Of a stretch of DNA of 64,000 bases, positions 38,501 to 49,400 are shown piece after piece. The notes beneath the pieces were generated by a model, which saw only the letters and a list, made by a program, of their open reading frames with translations, had not been told where the DNA came from and did no database searches. Location of the stretch: NCBI GenBank assembly GCA_023634235.1, contig JAMKCF010000008.1:14929627-14993626 (forward strand), in the 5' to 3' direction. Made by a program: the position numbers and the translations under genes. Each line of letters opens with the position of its first letter. The stretch's first letter is position 1. This DNA comes from Pisaster brevispinus (taxonomy: Eukaryota; Echinodermata; Asteroidea; Forcipulatida; Asteriidae).

Positions 38501-39741
38501 CACGGGGGCGAACCCCTTCTCTTTTCGATAAGTGCACTGGGTTCTTTTACGTGCATTACACAACACACGGGGCCAACAGCTTTACGTCCCATCTGGAGGA
38601 CGAAGCAATCGTGGTTAATGTCTTGCTTAAGGACACAAGTGTCACGACCGGGACTCGAACCCACACTCTGCTGATCAGAAAAACAAGAGCTTGAGTCCGG
38701 TGCTCTTAAGCGCTCAGCCACGACACGCCCAGTAACAGTATTTAGCTAGCACTTATCAGCAATTAAAATCAACACTTTATTGGGATATCTTGTTCTTAGT
38801 AATAATTACTCACAACATACACAGCACCCAGCCTAAACATAAAGCTTAAAAGTAAAATAAAACTTGCATTTAGTGTGTTACGACATTATTGATGAATTAG
38901 GAAACCATTCCATTTAAAGTTTAGAGTCGTGTTTAGATTAGTGTAAAATTGATTGAATCCTAAGATGTTGAAGAATTCGTTGAGTTGGGTATTTATTTAT
39001 TGAAGAGACTTCTTAATTTGATCTTTTTACTAACTAAATGGCAGTGTATTATTGTGCTGGCACTATACATACATGTGCAGTGATTATTATTTTTTTTTGG
39101 GGGGGCTTAGATAAGATTGTGAATTTCAGAAATTATTTCCTTAAGTTAAGAATAAGACATTACACATTTTTGTTGTATGTTTGGCTATGATTGATGTGAA
39201 AACGGTCCATCATGATGAATGGTTGGGGTTCGACGCCTTTAAAAAAAATGTGTAACAGTAATGTCTTATTCTTAAGGAAATAATTTCTGAAATTCACAAT
39301 CATTCTAAATCTAAAGCCCCCCCCCCCCAAACAATCACTGCACACTCTAGTAGAGTAGTAGTACTACGTACGACTACGACTGAGTACTACAATTTTACCT
39401 CCGTGGTACTACACACTACATTACAAAAACGCAACGGAAAACTGCACTTGCCCCCCCCACCCTCTTTTTTGTTGTTCTGTTGTGTGTACTCTTTCTTCCT
39501 AGTTCATGCTTGTTTTGTCGCTGCGCGCGGACGATAAGTTAAAAACTTAAAATCGGAACATCGTTCGAATTCCCCGTTAATGAAATAAAACCAAATACAA
39601 AAAGAGCATACCAGACTTCCATGATGTGAGAGGTGTTGAGATTTCTACTCTGTCTTTCAACCATGTAGATATCGAAGAGTTAAATAAGAAAAATCTTACA
39701 AGGACCCCAAGAAAAATTGTAAACAGCATGGGCGCCGCCAT
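29599..39741 (-). CDS. PIGU: PIGU, GPI transamidase subunit
   Basis: A multi-pass ER membrane subunit of the GPI transamidase, which cleaves the C-terminal signal of client proteins and attaches the GPI anchor. Eleven exons on the minus strand: 39741-39612, 38259-38195, 37891-37757, 37256-37153, 36476-36376, 35665-35562, 34890-34730, 34169-34026, 31367-31243, 30581-30439 and 29712-29599. They sum to 1,326 nt (441 residues; human is about 435), and all phases agree. Diagnostic stretches are the MAAP start, [82 protein letters not shown] and the tail [13 protein letters not shown]. The start is the first ATG of the conserved N-terminus. Introns carry several transposons. The gene is divergent from the C18orf21 homologue, 308 bp away. 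No defect is seen; this looks like a complete functional gene. Confidence 0.96.
30021..30172. mobile_element. 152-bp palindromic MITE, intact relative of 23692-24331
   Basis: The left edge TTGACCCCCTGCACAATGTG pairs with the right edge CTTGTGCAAGGAGGGTCAA. The inner arms CATCTACCATTTTTAACAAT and TCCAAAATGGTGGACGGGAT pair. It sits in the last PIGU intron. It provides the empty-site reference for the nested insertion at 23777-24256. Confidence 0.65.
33355..33440. repeat. Short tandem repeat, about 24-27 bp unit
   Basis: Four imperfect units of ATACCCATAGCAACCAGTGT within a PIGU intron. Confidence 0.7.
35155..35235 (-). repeat. tRNA-like SINE head fragment
   Basis: The minus strand shows GGTCCAGAGCATCGAACTC, then AGAGTGTGGGTTCAAATCCC (B box), as in the family A SINEs at 38305-38735 and 63338-63725. 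The body is missing or too diverged to see. It is in a PIGU intron. Confidence 0.45.
38305..38735 (-). repeat. tRNA-derived SINE, family A, near full length
   Basis: On the minus strand: tRNA-like head GCTGAGCGCTTAAGAGCACC, B box GTGTGGGTTCGAGTCCCGGT, the body ACACTTGTGTCCTTAAGCAA, GATGGGACGTAAAGC and GTGCACTTATCGAAAAGAG, and a tail ending AGCGCTATATAAAAAGCC. The same order occurs in the copy at 63338-63725. It lies in the PIGU intron between exons 1 and 2. Confidence 0.75.
39075..39344. mobile_element. 270-bp hairpin MITE with GTGCAGTGATT ends
   Basis: The left arm has GTGCAGTGATTATTA, a G-run and GATTGTGAATTTCAGAAATT. The right arm is its complement (AATTTCTGAAATTCACAATC, a C-run, then CAATCACTGCAC). 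The arms pair over about 100 bases around a loop with TGATGTGAAAACGGTCCATC. Non-coding, in PIGU intron 1. Confidence 0.8.
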
Positions 39742-40049
39742 TTTGAAGTCCGTCCAACAAGTGTGTACACTATTAATGTAAACAGAGTATAATATTATTT
39801 ATAATATACAAAGAGATGTGTTTATAATGTAAAATTATAACCAATGGTATTTGTCAATTATAATTTTTGGGGGTATATACATTAAAATACATTATAAATT
39901 GTTAGTTAAATTTTTATTTTTGAAAGAGGATATTTGTATAGTCTGGTACGTTTTCAAAAAGCATATCCAGACTTCGCCAACTAACAGCACGTGGTTCCTT
40001 GGAAAAGCAAAAGCACCTGCGTGAAACCGGTGTTTAAAAAAACATAAAC
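39742..40049. promoter_or_regulatory. 308-bp divergent promoter interval (PIGU and C18orf21 homologue)
   Basis: The interval between the PIGU start codon (minus) and the start of the next gene (plus) must hold both promoters and both 5' UTRs. It is AT-rich in the middle with no obvious TATA box at a fixed distance. GCCGCCATTTTGAAGTCCG at the PIGU start resembles the AAGATGGCGGC-type context common at housekeeping promoters. Shared regulation is inferred from distance alone. Confidence 0.6.
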
Positions 40050-43000
40050 ATGCCGGCCGATGTCGAAAAAGACCAAAGAATCAACAATTTAAGATTTCTT
40101 TGGGCAGCTGGGATTCTGTATGCAGAGAAAAATCCACCACTTTCAAAACACTTCATGTAAGTAGGAATTGTGTTCAATCATCATTTCAGTTAAAAAAAAA
40201 ATGCCGTATCTGACTCCTCATCATGACATGCATGACATGTCAGACATGATGATCATGTTTATCTAGCTAGCTCCCCATCTGTTTATCTTGTAGAACAAAT
40301 TTAGAGTTAGATTTACGGTTTCACCTGACCAGAAAGGTTGACAGAATGTCCACAGAGAGGGACAGAGACTTTGCATTGTTACAAAGTGTCAAAATCATGA
40401 AAAAGCAATCCACGTGTACACTTATAAGTTACAGTGGTTTGACAACACAACTCGGACTCACTGAATTTAAACGACTTTTGGATGGGCCTACGGGCGTGGG
40501 TGCGCAAAAGTTCTGCCTGGGAGTGGGAGCGCGATAAGATGGTCACTTGAATTTTTATTTTTAAAGGTAAATCATTAACTTTTAGATACGAATTCCTCAA
40601 GAGGAATGTTGACACGGGGGAATAGAGTCCAACATGGCAACATCGTTCAATGAACAAAAACCCTTAAAACATGTTTAATAAATAAGTGGCAGTCGGATGT
40701 AACTTATAAGTGACCTAAATAGAAGACAAAAAGCACTGTAAACAATTATGTGTGGTTGGCCATTTCCCCTCTTTTTGCAATTAAGCCTGATAAACTTTAA
40801 AGCTGTTTATTTTTTTCAACTGATCTATCAGCGGATTTCCCCTTTTTTCTTTTTTGAGTGAGACTCACCGACTCACCGAAATTTTAAATTGGACTTCAAT
40901 TGTGCTTTTGACTTAAACATTTCCGAAGTTTTGTATTCTTGTAGCATTGTGATTGGTTCTCGTAAATTCATGTCTGGCAGTTACCCCAGTCGTTTCTAAA
41001 GCAGTCGATTCTACAATAAACGATATTGTATGGGAATGTATGCCCATGGAGATTACTGTTTTCATGGTAGAATAGGTCCATGGAAACTATTGTTTTCGTG
41101 GTAGGCCCCACCCCATGACCCCAGCACCATGACCAAGGGACTTGCACAAGTTACAATTAAAACTTCCTTTGAAAGAAATCCTTTTGTTGGGGCCCGATGA
41201 AGAAAGCTAACCCCAGCATGCCGCAAACATTTCAGGGTCATCTTGGTTAAAGCTTCTTTGACATCATATTATGATGCCGACCTTATTTCGGTTCTTCTTA
41301 GAACCACCGCTAACACTTCCTAACTTCTTCGATATGAGATTGGGAGTACAGTTCCGTTTAATTTCACATGGATTGTTGTCTGACTTTATACTCACTGGTC
41401 GGCAAATCAAACCACCATTGCGGTATCAGCTAGCCTTTGAAGTTGCAGCTTTCTATGGCTGAATAGATCGGTATGGCGCTCTGCATGTATGGGTGTCCCT
41501 ACCAAATCAGGTTGTCCTATCTCGATCTCAATTAGTTTCACTTGCCTCAACTCACTAGTCAGGAGCAGACATCATAGATATAATTCTCTTGGGTGGTATC
41601 ATACGTCATGGCACTGTTCTCTCCGATCATCGAAGGTTTTACCTTGAGTCCTTTAAATGAACAGATTGACTTAGAGTGGCTCTTCCAAAGCGACGATACC
41701 AGCATCCCGAGTCTTAAAGTTAACAGACAAGAGAAACACTATCCTCGCACGTGCAGACATAAGTGGTGTGTTAAGCAGTGGTCCATCACCTCGTGGGACA
41801 CGGTCAATGTTGACTTGAACCCGTCCTTCCGACGAGGGCTACTCTTATCAAGATTTCCCAAGATATTGCCGGCCATTCAGGAGTACGTGAGGTCTTGCAT
41901 CGAGAGAAGGCGAGACAATCATTTAAACTGGCTGTTCGACTTATGCGGTGCAACTGTTAAAAATGTTCGGCAGCATCTGTTCGAGTCCATCAAAGGTCTG
42001 CGAGAGGTTGCTCCAAAACTCGGTAAATATCATGATATCTTTGTTTGTTTTCTTTTGTTTTCATATATGACAATAGTTGAAAGTCTTAAGTAATGGAATC
42101 ATATTCCTGCTTCATCAGAACAGTAAACGTGTAACAGACTGTCAGACTGATTCAAACTGCGTTAGACATGTATGTAATACTCCGGACAAGGCAAAGGCGG
42201 TTATTATGATTTGTTTATTGTTTATTAATCCTATATCTATATTGTGGTTTTGCACTTTCAAATTTACGACCAATAAACAGTTAATCACTCTTTTTGTGTA
42301 TACTTTGTTGCAGCTCTTACTACAGTTCGAAAATGGATGAATCTACTATGGGAAACCGACCTCGAGCCGATCTGTAGTGGCGTTTCAGCAACCAGGGACG
42401 TTGAGGCGGATTGCGTCTTCCGTGAAGTAGAAGTGCATCTACCGGCTCCTTTCACCTTATCCAGAGTTCATTTCCTCCCGTCAGCCCGTGTACTGAGACC
42501 CACTCGGCGGCGTATCAGGAGGCTCTCTGGGCATCCTTCTTGTCGACGTCTACTCTTCGGACGCAGTGTCGGACTCCATTAGAACATTTTCCTTCCTCCA
42601 TGAGTAGAAACTCTAGTATGCCCAAACATCGAAAACACTCTAAACTTCTTGGTTTGTTGCAATTGTTTATACAAAGTATGTACATATTTTAAATGTTTTT
42701 GTTGAGAATTTTGATTACCGACCTTTATGTTAGGCTGAATTTTATTATTTATTAGTGTTATTGGTTCGGCAAAAATACACTAAGCATTTATAACAAGCAA
42801 GTTGTAAAACAACATAAGTTAAATCATTGTAGGTTATTAACGATGGATTATTATCTCATAAGTATTTTCTACGAACAAAATACAAGATTAGGAACGTATT
42901 GTCTCGAATCTCATCAAACTTCAATAATGCCAGACTACACTAGATTGAACTCCCTCATAGTTTAAACTTACAATGCTATGTGTTTATCAAATAACCCGAG

Positions 43001-45650
43001 ATATGGACATGCAATGAATTACGAATGTTTAATAAAGAAGTTAATTTTATGTCCGAATTTATGTTTACATGCTGCTTTTATTTAAGTTTCACGTCGAAAC
43101 GCTATTGGGAGGTTTGGTAGGGGCGGGTGGAATGGCAGCGAGTGTAATACATTTTCCAAAACGGATAGTAAATTACCATAAAACTTTGTTTGAGTACATG
43201 TTCTTCTGTCTTATAACGATTAATCCCAAGTTAAAGTACATGTACACGTATTTAAAAGTGACTACATGCCTGTAGTATAACCTTGTGAGTGGTGCACGTG
43301 TCTAGGTTTTCGGAGTAAACGATACGCAACTGTGTTTTTCCAGTGAGAACATCCTAACATATTACGTATATTTTGCGATTATCTTTGTAGATCTAAATTT
43401 CACGGACTGTCGTCCAGTGGCACACGTATTGGTAAGTTTAAGATATATAACTCAAACAATTCCAAAAAATAAAAACAAATGTCCACGGATTCATGGAGAT
43501 ACAGTCGACTCTCGTCATAACAAGATTGATTGGACATGGCAAATTATATCTTTATAACAGACGTTGCAAGAGAAGTGCAGACATGAGATTCGGGACTTAG
43601 AATAAACCCTTTATAAGCAACACCTCTTTATAGATTGCCCTTTATAACGAGGGTGATATACGTGTAACAAAGCCATAACAAAACATCTGCCTATAAATGT
43701 ACATGTAGTACCTCGGTACCAGTACAATATTGTGTAAACTTCTTTCGCCCGTTTTGGATCGGAGAGCTATGTCAAATCACACGTTTAAAGGACTGTACTA
43801 TTGTTAATTCCTAATAGATGACCAACCTGCTTCTAGTCTGTATTGTCCACATTGTTTCAATCTACTGAGACCCGGTAATCACTATGCCCGAGTCTCACCA
43901 AAGTACCACATCACCAACGTTGCCAAACTCGAACGTCAAACCCGTAAGCCCGGTTTCTGGCGTGGGAACATCCGACGGAGAAGTCAACTGAAGCGATGGC
44001 AAAACAGCAAGACGAAGTTGGTGAGTCTCATTCAAAACACGAGGGATGTGACTAACCGACTTTTTCAGAGCGAAATTTTAACTTATAACGGTCATTGGGT
44101 TTCAAAAGCTAATGGATTTTTACATTCCAAGGAGGAATTTGTCATCAGTCAAAATGTCACATACAAGGCTGTTTTGATTAAATGTTATTGAAAGTCAGAA
44201 ATGAACCAAAACATCCCGTACAAAAATGTAGATCTGTTTTTCTCAGAATGATATCATCAGATGTTTTGTATGTTGAAAAATGTTGCACTGGAATGGTCTT
44301 GAATACAATGGCAATTTACACCATTTGAACGTGAGGTTAGAGACTTGCAATTTTTTTCCCACTGACAAGGAGGACTCTCTATTGGAAAATGTGTACATCA
44401 CAAAATTAAATTGGTTATTACCAAGTGGTCATTACCCTCCCTTTAAGAATGGCAAACTCACATACGCCAGTACTAACTGTCCCTACGATTGAAAATGTGT
44501 TGTCTCCAAGCGATCAGTATTTCTATTTTTGATTTACTAAAACGAAAGGAGAACCGTTTTTCTTGGATACTAAAAACATTGAGTTAATATGTCACTTCAA
44601 AAACCTATGCTGTATAGGCGTTTGACTTTACATGTATAATTGTCTTTTACAGTTTTCCATCGAAATGTTCTTTTCAATTCTAGTTGGTCCATTGCAATGA
44701 TTGCCATGAACTCGCCAAGACACCAGGCAGCAAGCGGCGCACCGTTCAAGAGCAGCCATTAGGTTTTAGGAAACTTGCACACCAAACGAGACTTGTAAAC
44801 ACGTTTGAGCAGGAAAGGGCCAAGACGACAACCACCCCGTCAGTGTCAAAGGAGACACCGGAGATTCGGTGTCGTTCTGGAAGGTTTGTCCGATCTTTAT
44901 GCTGGTCCTTGTATAAAAACGGTTACATTGCATTGTTATTAAATCTTCCTTTGGAATAACTTTACTCTGATTAGTTGATTGGATGATTTACATCGACAAC
45001 ATATATGACACATTTGAAAGCTTAAAGACGCACAGTTTGCCCTTGAAATGCCATTTAAAAAGGTCATTAGCATGCACAGGCAACGATGCAAGAGCGAAGA
45101 AAGTGCATGCACCTTAGAAAACCTAAAAACTCGGAATGTTTTTGACTACGTGGCAGTGATAAGGAAACTTTAAAGAAACATCGCAATGCACGTTGACATT
45201 TGCGCACATCTACTTTGAAACTTAGGCCCCCTACTTAGTAAAGTCTGCTGCCACCTAGCGTTACAAAGTCTACCTGTGTGAATCGCACAATATAGAGCCT
45301 TCCCATGAAATATGTAAAATTAAAGTAAATGTGTTCAAACACTATTGCACACAGAAAAATATATGACTTTATGATATTTGTTTTTTTTATTGAACATCTA
45401 CAGCAACATTTCTACACAAAAAGTCACTCGAACGCCACAACGCAAAACACCGCAACTCTCTACGCCTCGCCACTCCAAGCCACTGTTCAATATCAACGCC
45501 ACACCCACCGGCACTCCGACTTCGGCCAGAAAGGCGCGTAGTTTACAGAAAAAGGGAAAACACCAACAACTTCAGATGATGCTTGCAGGCGCCAAGCAGG
45601 AAAAAGCTAATGCTCAGTCAAAGTTAAACGATTTTCTTGTGTCACTGTGA
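40050..45650 (+). CDS. C18orf21 (UPF0711) homologue, RPP21-like zinc protein
   Basis: A five-exon gene: 40050-40156, 43391-43431, 43818-44020, 44684-44883 and 45404-45650, in phase, 265 residues. It matches the layout of human C18orf21: an N-terminal helix region (RFLWAAGILYAEKNPPLSKHF), a Cys pair in YCPHCFNLLRPGNHYARVSPK, a basic helix, a second pair in LVHCNDCHELAK, a Ser/Thr/Pro-rich linker, and the end motif QLQMMLAG...KLNDFLVSL. The two CxxC pairs suggest one zinc site, as in the RNase P/MRP protein RPP21. I recall C18orf21 being reported as an RNase MRP subunit (RMP24), so a role in rRNA processing is likely. Exon 2 is only 41 bases. Intron 1 is 3.2 kb and contains another gene in the same direction. 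A poly(A) signal AATAAA lies at 45891-45896. Confidence 0.85.
41608..42582 (+). CDS. Unrecognised 227-residue protein nested in an intron
   Basis: Two exons, 41608-42022 and 42314-42582, join in phase 1 across GTAAAT...TTGCAG and give 227 residues beginning MALFSPIIEG. The first block has a Trp- and Arg-rich region (HKWCVKQWSITSW, SCIERRRDNHLNWLFDLCG). The second ends in a basic stretch (RPTRRRIRRLSGHPS). I see no signal peptide, membrane helix or known motif. The long open frames, the in-phase junction and the non-repetitive composition argue for a real gene. It lies wholly in intron 1 of the C18orf21 homologue, same strand, so it either has its own promoter or is an alternative product. Extending 5' to an in-frame GTG at 41593 is possible but unlikely. 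Confidence 0.5.
45225..45300. repeat. Partial copy of the AGGTGGCAGCAGACTT MITE
   Basis: AGTCTGCTGCCACCTAGCGT at about 45241-45260 matches the arms of the elements at 12994-13129 and 63788-63918. The second arm is mostly lost. It lies in the last intron of the C18orf21 homologue. Confidence 0.5.
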
Positions 45651-45890
45651 TTCAAAATAACCAAATATGTATTTATTGTAGGATTTTTTTACGAAGGATC
45701 TATAAACTATCTATTGGACTTTCATATGCTACAACACCTTGGAGAGGAAAGTGGATTTTCACACTGCTTTTTAGTGAATATTTTTGCCTGAATGGAAACT
45801 GTTTTGAGGCTCTCTATAAGAGCATTGGAATTAATTTCGTCTACAGACAGAACTCGAACCAGCTATGATAACTACAATTTCTAACTTTAT

Positions 45891-45896
45891 AATAAA
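45891..45896 (+). terminator. Poly(A) signal of the C18orf21 homologue
   Basis: AATAAA 240 bases after the stop codon at 45650, with no earlier perfect copy. It is followed within 50 bases by T/GT-rich sequence (TTTTTTGTTGTTTG). Confidence 0.6.
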
Positions 45897-45943
45897 CGAG
45901 TGAGCGGTTTCTGGATGATTATTCATTTTTTGTTGTTTGTAAT

Positions 45944-45949
45944 TTTATT
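45944..45949 (-). terminator. Candidate poly(A) signal of the P450 gene
   Basis: AATAAA on the minus strand, about 470 bases past the P450 stop. It lies only about 50 bases from the poly(A) signal of the convergent gene, so the two transcripts would end almost together or overlap. Confidence 0.45.
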
Positions 45950-46418
45950 TTTTTCTGTATGATTTTAATTCAAACATTCGTTAAAATATGGACGACTAAT
46001 GAAAAGAGAAAAATTGCGCAACTGTTCTCCTCCAAGATAGAGGGTGCCATCTTGACAATAAATAGATAAACGTAAAAAGGATCAGGACCGAATTCTACAA
46101 ACGTATTACTACAAAATAAACACATGGAGATTTTCAAACGGATTATGGACATTTTTAGGCTTTGGATACACTAAATAGGTGTATTTTCTTTGATGATTTG
46201 TGTCAGAGAAGTTTAATAATTTAACTTGGCTTTTACACGTTCTTCAAAGGTTGGAGGTCACCTCAGAATTTTAAGTTTACATGAATACTTTTAGACGACG
46301 AAATGGGTCATTTTAGGTACCGTTACACGCACTCGTCTGCCTGGATGAGCTGTGGCGTCAATAATAGGCGAGAGGTCTGTTTCCATTAAATGGAGATCAA
46401 GGTCTATTTCCAAGGCGG

Positions 46419-49400
46419 TCATTTTCGTGTCATTTTTTCTCCTCGCGGAACTGCGCACAATTTGAAATCCAAGGGCGCCCACGTGCCGCCGGCTATTCCC
46501 TTAAATGAGACGGGAGGAGCATCTGAAGGATTCTTGAGGGTGAACTGATGCATCAGGAAGGTGAAGAAGATGAAAAGTTCCATCTTGGCAAGATGTTCAC
46601 CGAGACAGATGCGACGGCCTGTAGAGCGAAGGAAATACAACGGTAGTGTTATGGCTTGATTGCCTGCGTATCAACGTCCGGAATTAAGCGATCTACACAA
46701 TCGTAGAAGCAAATTTTCAAGTTTATAAGTTTTTTTCTGTATACAGATGATTTTTTTATGATTGTGAATTATGTAGGTTTTTCTAGACTATCAATTAAGC
46801 CAGGTTGCGTACATCAATTAATTCGGGCCTCATCACAAGTGTTTCTGTCTTGGGAGAGCTGCAGATATGAACCCATTTGGCACACTGCACATTAGGCGAA
46901 TGTCTTCCATAACCCTTAGTGGAGATACTATTGTTTTATAATCCCCGTGTCGTTTAGATTGCATGAGCCCGAAAACATGTGCCACTATTAGCTAACATCA
47001 CAGCCAGTGTCAAACCTGTTTGATATCAATGTGTTTATTTCTTTACCAATTCCGAACGGAGTGAACTGCTGGGGACAAGAAAAGTTGCCGTCTTTGTCCA
47101 GGAATCGCTCCGGCAGAAATATTTCAGGCTCTTCCCACATCAGGGGGTCGTGATGTTGATGCCATAGGTTGGAGACGACAATCGTGCCTTTTGGAATGTT
47201 AAACCTGGATTAAAAATGGATATACTAATTTATGAACATGGACATAATAACAGGACCTAAACATTCGAAGCAGAAAATATTGCCATCAGTCGCGACAGTA
47301 TGAACGACCAAGGAACATTTTGTAAAGCTAGAGACTTTCAACCTGATTTTAGTAAACTTTTGTACCTTTAAAAATAAAATGGGCCCTTCCCTGATATCAC
47401 CGTTTTGGTGAGGATGTTTGGAGAACACAATTTAAGCGGCCCCATTCGAATAATTTCGCTGCCCAAGGTGAAATGCTTTCCCCAGAAGAATTCGATAAGC
47501 ATTTCACGAGGCACTAAGATTCATCTTATGATGAGTTGTCAGCATCACCGAATGTGATTTGTATTGTGACATCACACTTTACTCAGCATAATTATGAAGA
47601 TTTTTTTGTGAAATTGGCTCCAGTTGTTTCTTTTTAGAATATTGATCGGAGGACATTGTCTTCATCTTACCCCATTAGTGTCGTGTTCTCAGATGTGTAA
47701 TGAGGAACAGCGAGCGGCACTATGGTGCTCATCCGCTGGATCTCACAGAGAACCGCCTCAGTGTACGGCAGATTCGGCTTGTCGGAAATCCTCGGGAGCC
47801 GATTCCCATGAGTGACGTCATCCAACTCTTTCTGAACGCGGTTTTGTATCTCGGGATACGCCATCATGTACAGCATGCTCCACCGCAGTGTGGTGTTAGT
47901 AGTCTCACTTCCAGCCACGAAGAGGTCACCCACTACCGGCCTTAAATTCTCGGTTTTGATTGCCCCAGACTCATCTCCGAGAGTTTGTTTCAAGTCCATT
48001 TCCTTAAGAAACATATCGATGAGATCGCGGGGATTCGCTGCATCATAGTCTCGATTGTGCTCTTCAATCAGTGCTAGCATTTGTTCGACGAGTTCGTTAA
48101 CAGTGTCCACGTATCTTTTTACAAAAGGTATAACGGTGAGTTTGGAGACTACGGGTGAGAATTCAATGATTCCTCCCGACCTCACCCCCTCCATGACTCG
48201 TCCAGTACACTTGAGCAGATTCCGAAAGACCGGGTCGTTGTACTGAAATCTCTTTCCAAGTACCACCGAACATATGATGTTGGACACGGCGTTGCCAAGC
48301 AGGTATTTGGGGTCAAAAAGAGCTCCTTCCTCCTTCTGCAACTCCGTGATTAAGATCTCAGCTTCAGTGGCGATGTTCTCCTCGAAGCTTTTCTTCCCAA
48401 CTCCTAGCCCTCTTAAAACTGTTATGCAAAACCGACGCAGCTCGGACCACGTTTCACCGGACGACGATATAACGCCTGAGTGGAAGAGGCAAGTTAAAGT
48501 ATCCCATCAGAAAAATCAGTTCTTCGGGTTTTGAACACAAAATAAGCGCCATTATTAATCTAACCCGAACCCTAACCGTAACCCCGAAAGCTCTGGAATG
48601 GACTACCAGGGATGCTCTGGAATGGACTGCCACAATCCAGCAAAGCCCTAAAGACAATATTTTTTTCCCAAACGGCCTTTTTTTCGAGGACGCGTCTAAC
48701 AAACAAAGGAACTTTGGATTTAATGTTCAAAAAGCTGTTGCTTTTGCGGCACGTATGTGGTGACGTCATTATTTTTGTTATGGTATTAACCATATTGCTA
48801 CGCACATAAAATGACCTGTTTTCGTCGACGAATGCGTTACTGGTAGTAAGCCAAATTATAAAGGGGATGTATGGCCTTATGCAATTGGGCACTGAGTATA
48901 AGAAAATATACGTTGTTATTGGTAGACGTCTATTTGCTCCCCGTTATAAGGCAAAACTTCGCCGAGAGGAGTTGCTAAGCGAAACGATAATTTTGCCGTC
49001 AAAGAAATAATTTGATAAAATACCAGATCCAGGGAACATCTCTCCCCTGACATGAAGAGTTGGTCTGGCGTTGAGCTGGGGTTGACTGAAGGCTTCTTTT
49101 ATGGTGTCGTAGCCATGCAGGAACACGAAGAACTTTCCGGCAATGTTGACGCTGATAACATTTCCATAACTGATGTGTGAAACAATAAAAGAACCATGAT
49201 TCACGATCTCAATTAATATGGAAGCGTAGCCCGCCACAAAAAAATACAAAAATCCCGCTCTTATTATATATGTACGTACACGATAGACCAAGGGGTGTAC
49301 ATACATGATAACTACCATGTACAAGATAAGTCCAAGTTTTCGTGTACGTACATTGTATGTATCGTGTACGTACATGAAAGATCGTGTTGTGCACGATGTG

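Noticed and set aside
43498..43680. Tc1/pogo-like element (CAGTCGACTCTCGTCATAAC and CTTTATAACGAGGGTG)
   Set aside because: The left edge recalls pogo-type ends, but no matching right inverted repeat or target duplication could be fixed.
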